From NCBI GenBank assembly GCA_003139855.1, contig PLGY01000037.1:102347-146865 (forward strand): a DNA stretch of 44,519 bases, given 5' to 3'. The notes beneath the pieces were generated by a model, which had not been told where the DNA came from, did not search any database, and saw only the letters and a list, made by a program, of their open reading frames with translations. Position numbers and translations under genes: made by a program. Shown in pieces: positions 8,029 to 16,612 of this stretch. Origin of the DNA: Candidatus Methanoflorens stordalenmirensis (lineage in GTDB: Archaea; Halobacteriota; Bog-38; Methanoflorentales; Methanoflorentaceae). Position 1 is the first letter of the stretch, and every line of letters starts with the position of its first letter.

Positions 8029-9000
8029 TCATATCTCTTCTGATCTGGTCGTATGGTCAACACTATGAGCGTGGCTCTCCAGCTTTGTGCGCACGCCCTC
8101 AATCTCCCTAAAAAACCTTGCTGAGCTTTTGTTACTAATCGCGCCGAGCTGCGTGCTCTGGTCGGCCTCCTTAATCCAAATTCGCTTGTGTGGGACGTAA
8201 AGCGATAGCATTATCCCCACTAGTGCGACCGCTGCTCCGACCCACACGAATGGGAGTCCCGACGTGCTTTTGATTTGAAACGCGACCCAGGCGTTTCCGG
8301 ACTGAGTCACTCCGTACCCATAAAGGTAGAAGGTGAGCCCTTTGTAGGTCAGCGGCCCGTTGACCGTGACGTTTTGAGTCTGGATAAGGTTTCCATCTAG
8401 CACGGTTACCGTAGCCGTGTAGTCTCGTACGGCACCGTTATTGTAATAGCTGACGTTAAAATCGTCGAGTCGCAAGGTAAAGCCATCAACTTGCTGCGAA
8501 CCGCCTTCTTGAATGACTGCAATTTTGTTGTTGTATGGGTTTGCATTTCCATAAGCGGCTCCAATGGCAACGCCAAGCAATAGTATTAACACTCCAAAAT
8601 GCGCAATGTGAGGTCCGAATCTACCGATCCGCCCCTTCTGAGCCAACAAAAAGGTTGTTTTCCCAGTTCTTGTTTCGCGGATCATGTACCCCTTCAAACT
8701 GTCTCTGACTTGGGTAAGCGTGACACCCGAAAGATGCACGGCATACGGGAGCGTCTGAATGAAGTGATCACTTACCTCTACAGGAGGTCGTCTTACGTCG
8801 CGCCACAAGGGAACGATCCTCGTCAGGCTGCACAGGGCAGTTGATATCGCAAGGATCCCAACAAGAGCGAGAAATAAAGGGCTTCCAAAAACTATGTCGC
8901 CACCAGGGTAAAGTGTACCGACAACCGAGACGAGTATAATCACGCCTATCGTAGCAAGTGCAAATCTGATCGAAGTCAGCACTTTGATTGCGAAATTCAT
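8029..9000 (-). CDS. resB: ResB/Ccs1 family cytochrome c biogenesis protein
   Basis: ResB is the partner of CcsA in system II cytochrome c maturation and is thought to help deliver reduced apocytochrome. The 323-residue protein shows the family layout: an N-terminal pair of membrane segments (about 5-27 and 40-62), a third starting FGPHIAHFGVLILLLG (about 129-144), a large outward domain (about 150-250) and a last segment near FVWVGAAVALVGIML, followed by a charged cytoplasmic tail. The family-typical transition VSVVGTLYP is near residue 25. It is the first gene of the resB-ccsA pair. Its presence implies that c-type cytochromes are made by this organism, though none is encoded in the window. 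Confidence 0.85.
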   Translation of the reverse strand: MNFAIKVLTSIRFALATIGVIILVSVVGTLYPGGDIVFGSPLFLALVGILAISTALCSLTRIVPLWRDVRRPPVEVSDHFIQTLPYAVHLSGVTLTQVRDSLKGYMIRETRTGKTTFLLAQKGRIGRFGPHIAHFGVLILLLGVAIGAAYGNANPYNNKIAVIQEGGSQQVDGFTLRLDDFNVSYYNNGAVRDYTATVTVLDGNLIQTQNVTVNGPLTYKGLTFYLYGYGVTQSGNAWVAFQIKSTSGLPFVWVGAAVALVGIMLSLYVPHKRIWIKEADQSTQLGAISNKSSARFFREIEGVRTKLESHAHSVDHTTRSEEI

Positions 9001-9126
9001 ACTTTTTACGTAGCTTAGCAGTTCAGAGCAGTCAAGTTAGAGGTTTACTCGGACTGCCCCCGGTTCGCGTGTGGTTATTGTCGACGGACGAAATCGGATG
9101 TGCCCGACAGATAGGCCGTCGCGCCT

Positions 9127-9765
9127 TCACACCCCGTGCCGTCGTTGTCTTTTTTGATAGTCGCGGATGGCCCTGAGCAAATCCATTCTTCTGAAATTCG
9201 CCCAGTTGACTTCGGTAAAGTACAATTCGGAATAAACCGCTTGCCATATCAAGAAATCGGTCAAACGATTCTCGCCCGTTCTTATCACGAGTTCAGGCTC
9301 TTCCTTGAAGATGAGATGCGAACTAATGGTGTCCTCGGATATGTCGTCGGCACATAGCTCCTTGTTCCGGACCTCTTGCGCTATCGACCGAATGGCATCG
9401 ACTAACTCTTTTTTGCCTCCATATCCGATCGAGATGCTCATAACAGGTGTTTCCTCGCGGCTAATCGTTTCAGGAGCGTCAGGTGAGTAGATAGTGGCGG
9501 CCACTGAAGTAGATTGAAGATAGTCAGTAATCCTTTGGACGATCTGCGACCGCAGTCGCTGATTTACCTCTTCTCCAAAGCGCAGCATGTTTATGCAGAT
9601 GGTCACTCGACTTATGCCAATCTCGTTGCACCACGAGGCGAAGGCGCCAATCCTCTTGTAAGCGTCGGCGGTATCGAGATCCTTTTCGGCGATGATGAGT
9701 GCCACGTGTCGTGGTACTTCTCGAATCTGATCGAAAAGTCGTCGTTCGTAAAGGTTTGAGATCAT
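9127..9765 (-). CDS. Degenerate cis-prenyltransferase homologue, probable non-catalytic (NgBR-like) subunit
   Basis: The 212-residue protein has the cis-prenyltransferase fold sequence: PRHVALII at 18-25, SIGYGGKKELVDAIR at 112-126 and a C-terminal VIRTGENRLTDFLIWQ at 160-175 leading to YSELYF. At the place where catalytic enzymes have the Asp of DGNRR it reads AEKDL (26-30), so the substrate-binding Asp is lost, while the C-terminal RTGE is kept. That combination is the pattern of the accessory NgBR/Nus1 subunit of two-subunit cis-prenyltransferases; heteromeric enzymes have been reported in Methanosarcina. I infer partnership with the enzyme at 5399. The gene is divergent from the DUF92 gene, with starts 94 bases apart. 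Confidence 0.78.
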   Translation of the reverse strand: MISNLYERRLFDQIREVPRHVALIIAEKDLDTADAYKRIGAFASWCNEIGISRVTICINMLRFGEEVNQRLRSQIVQRITDYLQSTSVAATIYSPDAPETISREETPVMSISIGYGGKKELVDAIRSIAQEVRNKELCADDISEDTISSHLIFKEEPELVIRTGENRLTDFLIWQAVYSELYFTEVNWANFRRMDLLRAIRDYQKRQRRHGV

Positions 9766-9859
9766 CCTTTGTCCTTCCTCAGTTTTGCAGCTTTATCTAC
9801 TCTCTAGCGGACCGTCGCAAACGTAAAGTACTTCCAGCGTGAACTAGAAGGGGATTAGC

Positions 9860-11155
9860 GTGAACATTGTTGAGGCACGCAGACTGACACTTCGCGCGAG
9901 TTTTGGGTTGGTCGCCCTGGTTGTTCCGTTCTTGGGGAGCACGGGATCCCTTTTCTTCTTTTTGTTTTTGTCTTTGTTGATTGCTCTCGTTAACCCCAAG
10001 ATGCACGTTTTCATGCTGCTCGCAACGGTGCCGGATCGAAAATCTGAAGTGCTTATCAAGCCACTAGCTCTCACCTTATCTTTGACGGCGTTGTGCATAT
10101 TTAGCGTAGTCTCTAGCTTGCCATTGTATGTAGTGAGCGACGTTATCATAATTGTAACGTTGGCTGAAGTTCTAGCTGTGCTCTTTGAATCGTACGGAGG
10201 CTTAGCCAGCAGTTTGATTTTCATACTGTCAGGTGGATTTTTTGGGCTTCTGGTTGGAGGGGCTGCTGCTACGTTCACGAACGTGAACCCTTCGGCGGAC
10301 TTCTTGCTTTTTATTGCTATGATCGGCGCGCTTGTGGGGGCACTGTTGCGGACCATTTTGCACGACATAGAAGAGAATGTGGTCGTGCCACTCGGAATCG
10401 GCTTTGCTATATGGTTCTTCGTCGGAGTTGACTACTCAGTGCCGGTGCTACGACTTCTTTTGACCCTCCTCTTCATGATACTCATCGGTTACGCCCTCGG
10501 GCGGGTCAGATTGGCAGACATCTCAGGAGTTCTCAGCGGCATTCTAATGGGCCTCCTTATAGTCTCTTTCACGGACTTTCGCTGGTTCGTCCTCATCCTC
10601 TCGTTCTTCGTCATTGGCGGAATTTTTACGAAATACAAGTACGATTACAAGCGCGCTATCGGCATTGCGCAAGGGGGGGGTGGCGCGCGGGGGTACGGGA
10701 ATGTTTTTGGTAATGGACTTGTGGCGCTTATTTGTGCCATCGGTTTCGGGATCACGGGCAACGCGCTATTTGTCGTCGCGTACATTGGTGCCGTAGCGAC
10801 GGCCACAGGTGATACCCTCGCGAGCGAGATTGGACAGACCCACAAGAAGCTGCCGCGGTTGATCACCGACCTGAGGCGGGTACCGCACGGTACCGACGGT
10901 GGGATAACGACGCTGGGAGAGTATTCTGCCTTGGCCGGAGCTGGAGCGATAGCGATTATCGGTGTTGCGCTTGGACTTGCAGCCTTCAGCATGGCGGTTC
11001 CCGTCATTCTCGGCGGTTTTTTTGGAGCCAACTTTGACAGCGTTTTGGGTGCGGTATTAGAAAGGCGGCATTATTTGACTAACAGCTCGGTCAATTTCTT
11101 GGCGACTGCTGCCGGCGCTATTGCAGCGGTGATTATCTATCTGTTGCTCTTGTGA
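9860..11155 (+). CDS. DUF92 family (TIGR00297) polytopic membrane protein, prenyl-phosphate kinase-like
   Basis: The 431-residue protein is almost entirely hydrophobic, with roughly 12 membrane segments. The C-terminal half carries the DUF92 signature: a glycine-rich GGGGARGYGNVFGNG (about 273-287), AVATATGDTLASEIGQ (about 312-327), and a DGGITTLGE segment. Plant VTE6, a DUF92 member, is phytyl-phosphate kinase. The archaeal members are often annotated only as TIGR00297, so a role in phosphorylating polyprenyl or geranylgeranyl phosphate is an inference. The N-terminal half could be a related dolichol-kinase-like domain. The start is GTG at 9860 with AAGGGG about 8 bases upstream. It sits beside the degenerate cis-prenyltransferase, which supports a lipid-carrier role. 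Confidence 0.75.
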   Translation: MNIVEARRLTLRASFGLVALVVPFLGSTGSLFFFLFLSLLIALVNPKMHVFMLLATVPDRKSEVLIKPLALTLSLTALCIFSVVSSLPLYVVSDVIIIVTLAEVLAVLFESYGGLASSLIFILSGGFFGLLVGGAAATFTNVNPSADFLLFIAMIGALVGALLRTILHDIEENVVVPLGIGFAIWFFVGVDYSVPVLRLLLTLLFMILIGYALGRVRLADISGVLSGILMGLLIVSFTDFRWFVLILSFFVIGGIFTKYKYDYKRAIGIAQGGGGARGYGNVFGNGLVALICAIGFGITGNALFVVAYIGAVATATGDTLASEIGQTHKKLPRLITDLRRVPHGTDGGITTLGEYSALAGAGAIAIIGVALGLAAFSMAVPVILGGFFGANFDSVLGAVLERRHYLTNSSVNFLATAAGAIAAVIIYLLLL

Positions 11156-11236
11156 AATTTAGAATCAGTTCTCATCGACCCTTCAGCTGAACCGTTGCGG
11201 CTGGGCGACGAAAACGGCTTCTCGATCGAATAGAGG

Positions 11237-12013
11237 TTAACTGATCGTCACGTGCTCGCTCAAAAGCCGGAGAACGATTGCTTCGCGGAGGTCGCTTATG
11301 CAATTGAAAGGTGACTCTTCCAACCTGAAGACGAGCGAAAACGTGACCCCTTGTTCATCTGTTTTCGATACAATCACTTCAATTGTCTGCTGGTTGATCG
11401 CTGCTGCTTTTTCCGCTTCGTGCCGAATGATCTGCTTCGTTAGGCGCAAGTCTGAATCGTAGGAAATGCGAACATCTATTCGAGCTGCTATGGTAGAGTC
11501 AGAGTGGTTGAAAACTACGTCGCTCGTTATCGATGAATTCGGAATGATCATGTGCGCATCGAGGAGGCGAATAACCGTATGTCTGAAGGTGATGTCCTCT
11601 ACAAAGCCGGATTCTCCGCGCACGGTAACAAAATCACCAACTCCAAACGGTTTGGATATGACAATAGCGACACCTGCGATGATATTCGAAATGGTGCTTT
11701 GGGCCGCGATTCCTATGACGATGCCGACAATGCTGACGCTAGCAAAAATAGCGATAGACAGCGATTGCAGCTGCGGCGTTGATTCGATTATAATTATGAG
11801 GCCGGTTACGTAGACTGCCGCGATGACAAGCCGTCGAAGAGCAACGTACTTGGTGGCGCTTACTCTCAGTCTTATCGCAGCTTGGCGCAAGTACCGATCC
11901 AGAAACGTCTCAATCACCCTGGCCGCGATGATGGTGACTGCTGCCAAGAGCAAGACTCTCAACAGGATGCCTGCCGTCGTGTTCAAATCATAAAAGTCGT
12001 TTGGCAGTACCAT
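11237..12013 (-). CDS. MscS-family mechanosensitive channel
   Basis: The small-conductance mechanosensitive channel family relieves osmotic pressure. The 258-residue protein has three N-terminal membrane segments (about 13-32, 62-81 and 85-117, the last being the glycine/alanine-rich pore helix with GIVIGIAAQSTISNIIAG). The MscS beta domain follows, with FGVGDFVTVRGESGFVEDI near 123-141 and the family's MIIPNS motif near 155. The length matches short MscS homologues. It lies 39 bases downstream of ABCE1 on the same strand and may be the last gene of that operon; no functional link to ribosomes is evident. Confidence 0.87.
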   Translation of the reverse strand: MVLPNDFYDLNTTAGILLRVLLLAAVTIIAARVIETFLDRYLRQAAIRLRVSATKYVALRRLVIAAVYVTGLIIIIESTPQLQSLSIAIFASVSIVGIVIGIAAQSTISNIIAGVAIVISKPFGVGDFVTVRGESGFVEDITFRHTVIRLLDAHMIIPNSSITSDVVFNHSDSTIAARIDVRISYDSDLRLTKQIIRHEAEKAAAINQQTIEVIVSKTDEQGVTFSLVFRLEESPFNCISDLREAIVLRLLSEHVTIS

Positions 12014-12052
12014 GTGCTTACGAAACGCCTTCCGCTCCGAAACGCGGAACGG

Positions 12053-13813
12053 CTACTCCGGATAGTAGTATTCTCCGTCTTCGCGTTGTTGGCGGTCCAA
12101 TTTAGAAGCCATTTTGTTTACCCTCGGGCGGTGGGTGTCTTGATCTCTTCGGAAAGTAATTCCGATGTCCTTCAAGAAGCGGTTCATCCCCTCGTGCATG
12201 TCGAAAGGACCTTCCGCTGCGCCACGCACGCCAGGGTCTCCCGTAAAAACCATCAATCGCTCACTGGCGAGGTCGATCATATAGATATCGTGATCAACAA
12301 GAAGCGTGCCCACCTTCTTGTTCTCGGTGAAGCGCCGAATCAGACTCGTCGCCAGAGCGCGTTGCTCTACATCGAGATGTGCGCTCGGCTCATCGAGCAT
12401 GAAAAGATCAGCATCGCGGCTCAGGCACGCTGCGATGGCTACTCGTTGCAGTTCACCGCCGCTCAAATTGTCAAGAGAGCGCTCTAGCATGCGTTCGAGC
12501 TGCAACGGTCTGAGGATTTCAGTTCGGTAGTAGCTCGTGTCATACGAGTCGGTGATTGCTCTTAGCAGAGAGCCGACGTTTTCTGCTGAATTGTCTTTTG
12601 CCGTTGGATACTGTGGTTTGTAAGAAGTCGTAACTTCCACGTCAACCTTTCCTTCGTCCGGTTCGATTACCCCTGCGAGCAACTTTACGAAGGTTGTTTT
12701 TCCGGTGCCATTGGCACCCAGTATGCCGATTACACCTTTTGTAAGCTCGCCGCCTTTTGCCTCAAACGTGAATGAATCGTAGCTCTTTTTGAGCCGTTCG
12801 ACGTGCGCCAGGACGCGCACATCCGTGTCGAGGCGCGGTGCGTGGAGTTCAAATTTGATCGGATCGGTTCTGATTCGAACATTCTCTTCTCGAAGATACC
12901 CCTTAAGGTATTCATTAATGCCAACTCTGACTCCTTTCGGATTGGTAATGACACCGTATGCTCCAGGTTCGCCAAAAGCGATATAAACGATATCTGCTAG
13001 CAAATCAAGGATCGCGAGATCGTGCTCAACGACCAAAACGTTTTTTTGCTTTGCAAGCCCCCGAATCGTTCGCGCGATGTTGACCCGCTGATAAATATCA
13101 AGATACGGTGTCAGTTCATCGAAAAAGTAGAAATCGGCATCTCGAGCGATGGTGGCTGCAATGGCCAGGCGTTGCAGTTCACCGCCACTCAAATGTCGTA
13201 CCTCGCGCTCTTTGACATCTTCGAGCTCAAGTTGATCGAGTAGTTCGTCACCTATGCCGCGTTCGTCGGCTTTGTCTATGAGGTCGGCGACCTTACCTGC
13301 GTACGCGCGAGGGATAAGGTCAACGTACTGCGGTTTGCTCGCAGTTCGCAGCGTGCCTTCGTAAACGCTCTTTAGATAATCGTGTAGCTCGGTCCCCGAG
13401 TAGTGCTCCAAGACTTCTTCCTCGCTGATGTGGTCTTGGCCAAAATTTGGCGTGACCTCGCCGGAGAGAATGTTGATTATCGTAGTTTTGCCTATCCCGT
13501 TTGGTCCAAGAATGCCAGTTACGCGGCCACCTCGTGGAATCGCAAGCCCGTAAAGAGCAAAACCGTTGACGCCGAAACGATGGGTGGGCTGCTCTAGCTC
13601 CTCAGGTAAACTGACGATCGTTATCGCATCAAATGGACATTTCTTGATGCAAATACCGCACCCTACGCAAAGCTCTTCTGAAATGACGGGTTTGCCATCG
13701 GGTCCAATGATTATCGTTTCGTCACCTGTTCTGACCCGAGGACAAAAACGCACGCACTCTGTGCCGCATTTTTTGCTGCGGCAGCTCTCCCTTTTTAGCA
13801 CTGCTATTCTCAT
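12053..13813 (-). CDS. abce1: Ribosome recycling ATPase ABCE1 (RNase L inhibitor homologue)
   Basis: ABCE1 splits post-termination and stalled ribosomes into subunits using two ATPase sites and an iron-sulfur domain. The 586-residue protein opens with two cluster motifs (cysteines at 11, 16, 20 and 24, and the ferredoxin type CVGCGICIKKCP at 49-60). It then has a first Walker A LGPNGIGKTT (102-111) with signature LSGGELQRLAIA, and a second Walker A LGANGTGKTT with LSGGELQRVAIA. This is the full canonical architecture. It lies 28 bases after the EMC6-like gene and is probably co-transcribed from the promoter near 14243. The ribosome quality control gene rqcH starts divergently about 240 bases beyond the EMC6-like gene. 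Confidence 0.96.
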   Translation of the reverse strand: MRIAVLKRESCRSKKCGTECVRFCPRVRTGDETIIIGPDGKPVISEELCVGCGICIKKCPFDAITIVSLPEELEQPTHRFGVNGFALYGLAIPRGGRVTGILGPNGIGKTTIINILSGEVTPNFGQDHISEEEVLEHYSGTELHDYLKSVYEGTLRTASKPQYVDLIPRAYAGKVADLIDKADERGIGDELLDQLELEDVKEREVRHLSGGELQRLAIAATIARDADFYFFDELTPYLDIYQRVNIARTIRGLAKQKNVLVVEHDLAILDLLADIVYIAFGEPGAYGVITNPKGVRVGINEYLKGYLREENVRIRTDPIKFELHAPRLDTDVRVLAHVERLKKSYDSFTFEAKGGELTKGVIGILGANGTGKTTFVKLLAGVIEPDEGKVDVEVTTSYKPQYPTAKDNSAENVGSLLRAITDSYDTSYYRTEILRPLQLERMLERSLDNLSGGELQRVAIAACLSRDADLFMLDEPSAHLDVEQRALATSLIRRFTENKKVGTLLVDHDIYMIDLASERLMVFTGDPGVRGAAEGPFDMHEGMNRFLKDIGITFRRDQDTHRPRVNKMASKLDRQQREDGEYYYPE

Positions 13814-13841
13814 CGTCGCGAGACCGCTCCTCTCGTCATGC

Positions 13842-14210
13842 CTAGGCCGGCCGGTTCAACAATATCGTCCAGCTGACAAACCAGAAAGCGAACGTCATAA
13901 ACACTAGGAAAAACCAGTCTGTAAAACGATATTCTTTCGTATCAATCTGAATGCGAGGCAAGGCGAGCCTCTGGGCATACACCACTACCAGAAGTATCAA
14001 AATGCTGTAAAGGGGCGCATAGTACGAAAGAACTCCCCCGGCAATGCCGAGCAGAGACGAAAGTAACGTCTTTTTGATGCCTTCAACGTGCTTTGTCTGT
14101 TTTTCTTGTTCTTTCTTTTCATCGGTTTTCGCCGGAACTTTTTTTTCAGCCTTTTGCGCGGCACCCTTTTTTTCAGTTTTAGGGGCAGCTTTTTCTTTAG
14201 TTTTTGCCAT
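13842..14210 (-). CDS. EMC6-like small membrane protein
   Basis: The 122-residue protein has a lysine/alanine-rich, highly charged first 40 residues, then three hydrophobic segments: about 48-66, 68-82 and 98-117. The end, DWFFLVFMTFAFWFVSWTILLN, resembles the C-terminus of archaeal proteins annotated as EMC6-like, relatives of a subunit of the eukaryotic ER membrane complex that inserts membrane proteins. The family call is from memory and is moderate. The basic N-terminus could touch rRNA, as seen in some membrane insertases, which is an inference. It is the first gene of a probable operon with ABCE1 and mscS. Confidence 0.6.
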   Translation of the reverse strand: MAKTKEKAAPKTEKKGAAQKAEKKVPAKTDEKKEQEKQTKHVEGIKKTLLSSLLGIAGGVLSYYAPLYSILILLVVVYAQRLALPRIQIDTKEYRFTDWFFLVFMTFAFWFVSWTILLNRPA

Positions 14211-14238
14211 GCTTCGACATCAACTAAGACTCAACTGT

Positions 14239-14248
14239 GTTTATATGT
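14239..14248 (-). promoter_or_regulatory. Candidate TATA box for the EMC6-like/ABCE1/mscS operon
   Basis: The minus strand reads ACATATAAAC, centred about 33 bases before the ATG at 14210. That would place transcription start about 8 bases before the start codon, a near-leaderless transcript. Confidence 0.5.
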
Positions 14249-14452
14249 TTTGTGGCTTTGTAAGTGCGCTGTTAGGCGTGCTGAAGTCACACGTAACGCA
14301 GCGCTAGTGATTCGCATCCTGAAGGGGCAGAGGCCAAGTGCAACCGCGACGCGTCACAAAAAACACAGGTTTTATTGGTTTAGCGACCATACAATAGGAC
14401 GACTTTGTTCACTAACGGCACTCGTGCGAGAGGCGATGGTTTGAAGAACGTA

Positions 14453-16390
14453 ATGACCAGCGTTGACGTTGCAGCCCTTTTACCAGAGTTGGACGTGCTA
14501 ATCGGGGCGAAACTGGAAAAAGCCTATCAGCTCTCACCTGTGGAGATTCGCTTGAAGCTTGCGGCAAGAAATCAAAAATACGATTTGATAATCGGATCGG
14601 GAAAGCGATTGCACCTGACGAGCAATCCTACTTTAGCACCCGCCGCGCCCCCCAGTTTCCCGATGCTGCTGAGAAAGGAGCTCAAAGGCGGAAGGATTGC
14701 TGCTATTGTCCAACACGGTTTCGACCGCATCGTCGAAATACAGTTTATACGTGGCGATGACGAACGCTATCTGATCTGCGAGCTCTTTTCCAAAGGGAAC
14801 GTTATCCTTACCGACACATCTAAGCGCATTATTTTACCGCTGCGGGGTATGAGGTCCGCAGCTAGGCAAGTCTTGCGGGGGCAACACTATGAATACCCGC
14901 CATCGCAACTCAACCCTATCGACATTTCGTACGACGAGTTTGAAAAAGCGATTGCGTCCATCTCGCGCGACTTAGTTAGAACGCTCGCTACGCGGTTCAA
15001 TATGGGGGGCTTATACGCCGAAGAAGTATGCTTGAGAGCTCACGTAGCGAAAGACAAAACGAGCGTCACTTCAGACGAAGTTCATACGCTCTACGAAGCG
15101 CTCAGAGCCGTCTTCGATCCATTACTATCAAGCAAGCTGAAGCCCCATATCGTGTGTGAACACGGATCGGTGCCCATTGACGTCCTCCCGTTTGAGGTGT
15201 CGCAGTTCGAGCGATACGAGAAACGCTATTTCGCAAGTTTCAATCAGGCCCTTGACGTCTACTTCGGCCTAGAAGTTGAAAAGCCAGAAACCACATCTGC
15301 GACGCAAACGCGACTTGAGAAAATTATCAACAGGCAAAAGGACGCAATTGAACAATTTAAAAGCCGAGAGCGTGAAAATCACTTCAAAGGAGATTTACTG
15401 TTCGAGAAGTATCAAGAGGTCGATCGCTTAATAGATGCGGTACGGCGGGCCCGAGAATCGAAAACGTGGGATGAATTAGGTCGCGTTCTCGGTTCTTTGT
15501 CATTCGTAGAGCAGGTCGATCAGCGCACCGGCACCGTGACCATAAACATCGAAGGCATCACAATCGACGTAGCTATAGACCGGGATGTTCCGCAAAATGC
15601 GCAAAAGTACTATGAAAAAGCGAAGGTCATGAAAGCAAAGTCAGAGGGCGCGGAGCGGGCACTGGCGCTCTCAATAAAAACAATAGATCAAGAAAAAGCG
15701 TCTGCAGGAAAACAGGTAGGGTCTGATAAACTTCGTGCGAAGAAAAAGAAAACTCGTTGGTTCGAGCGGTATCGTTGGTTTTTTTCGACTGACGGGTTCT
15801 TGGTAATTGGCGGAAGAGATGCGGAAACAAACGAAGAACTGGTCAAGAAATACTTGGAACCGCGCGATCTATTTCTCCACGCCGATGTCCACGGAGCCCC
15901 TGCGGTGATCGTGAAATCTGAAGGCAAGGAAATACCCGAACCCACGTTGCGCGAAGCAGCTCAATTCGCCGTGTCGTACTCGTCTATTTGGAAGCAAGGT
16001 TTGGGCTCTGGTCGATGTTACTGGGTGCATCCAAGCCAGGTTTCGAAAACCCCGGAATCTGGAGAGTACGTGCCGAAAGGCGGCTTTATTATTCGGGGCG
16101 ACCGACATTATATGGAATCAGAAGCGCGGCTTGCTATCGGACTCCATGATGACAAGATTGTGGGGGGCCCAGCATCGGCAATAACTCGTGTGGCTAAAAT
16201 GGCTGTCGTGCTCGAGCCGGGCAAATACAACCAGAGTGATGTCGCAAAGATGGTATCGCGAGAGCTTCTCGCTAAAGCACGCGAAGATGAGAAAAAGGGC
16301 CTGCGAACGGCTGTTACCGTGAATCAAATAGCCAAGTTTCTGCCGTCCGGCTATTCTGAAATAAGCGGGTTTGAACGAAAACAACGCTAG
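14453..16390 (+). CDS. rqcH: Archaeal ribosome quality control factor RqcH (NEMF/NFACT family)
   Basis: RqcH/NEMF binds 60S/50S subunits that carry stalled peptidyl-tRNA and can direct C-terminal tailing of the nascent chain. The 645-residue protein has the NFACT-N domain (MTSVDVAALLPEL start, residues 1-200), a coiled-coil middle (about 280-330) and the NFACT-R domain with RWFFSTDGFLVIGGRDAETN and DLFLHADVHGAPAVIV, all family hallmarks. The frame runs back to 14405, but the archaeal family begins with MTS.DVAA, so ATG 14453 is chosen. A basic stretch KKKKTR precedes NFACT-R. It is monocistronic, and divergent from the EMC6-like/ABCE1 operon. Confidence 0.92.
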   Translation: MTSVDVAALLPELDVLIGAKLEKAYQLSPVEIRLKLAARNQKYDLIIGSGKRLHLTSNPTLAPAAPPSFPMLLRKELKGGRIAAIVQHGFDRIVEIQFIRGDDERYLICELFSKGNVILTDTSKRIILPLRGMRSAARQVLRGQHYEYPPSQLNPIDISYDEFEKAIASISRDLVRTLATRFNMGGLYAEEVCLRAHVAKDKTSVTSDEVHTLYEALRAVFDPLLSSKLKPHIVCEHGSVPIDVLPFEVSQFERYEKRYFASFNQALDVYFGLEVEKPETTSATQTRLEKIINRQKDAIEQFKSRERENHFKGDLLFEKYQEVDRLIDAVRRARESKTWDELGRVLGSLSFVEQVDQRTGTVTINIEGITIDVAIDRDVPQNAQKYYEKAKVMKAKSEGAERALALSIKTIDQEKASAGKQVGSDKLRAKKKKTRWFERYRWFFSTDGFLVIGGRDAETNEELVKKYLEPRDLFLHADVHGAPAVIVKSEGKEIPEPTLREAAQFAVSYSSIWKQGLGSGRCYWVHPSQVSKTPESGEYVPKGGFIIRGDRHYMESEARLAIGLHDDKIVGGPASAITRVAKMAVVLEPGKYNQSDVAKMVSRELLAKAREDEKKGLRTAVTVNQIAKFLPSGYSEISGFERKQR

Positions 16391-16456
16391 CGTCAGAGTG
16401 CCTCTTAGCGACTTAGCAGAGTTCAATGCGCTATCGAAAAAGCATGGATAGATAAA

Positions 16457-16465
16457 CTTATAAAA
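16457..16465 (+). promoter_or_regulatory. Candidate TATA box upstream of rpl7ae
   Basis: CTTATAAAA is a good archaeal TATA match and lies about 150 bases before the rpl7ae ATG, giving a long leader of about 125 bases. A second, weaker candidate TATTTATAC at 16496-16504 would shorten the leader to about 90 bases. Confidence 0.45.
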
Positions 16466-16562
16466 TGAGGACACCAACACGACATCGCAAGCGGCTATTT
16501 ATACGATGAAATGCTTGATCGATACGGCTTTTGAGTTGCAAGCAGAGCACCTATATCGATGA

Positions 16563-16600
16563 ATGATGATAGGATTCGCGCGACTGTGTGATCCTGAAAG
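16563..16600 (+). promoter_or_regulatory. Hairpin with GA-rich flanks in the rpl7ae leader (possible L7Ae-binding element)
   Basis: AGGAT (16571-16575) pairs perfectly with ATCCT (16591-16595) around a 15-base loop. The stem is flanked 5' by ATGATGAT, which contains a C-box-like TGATGA, and 3' by GA, forming the D-box-like CTGA at 16594-16597. L7Ae binds kink-turns built from such elements and is known to repress its own mRNA in some archaea. The fit to a strict kink-turn is imperfect because of an extra base next to the GA pairs. Confidence 0.3.
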
Positions 16601-16612
16601 AGGTATGTTAGC

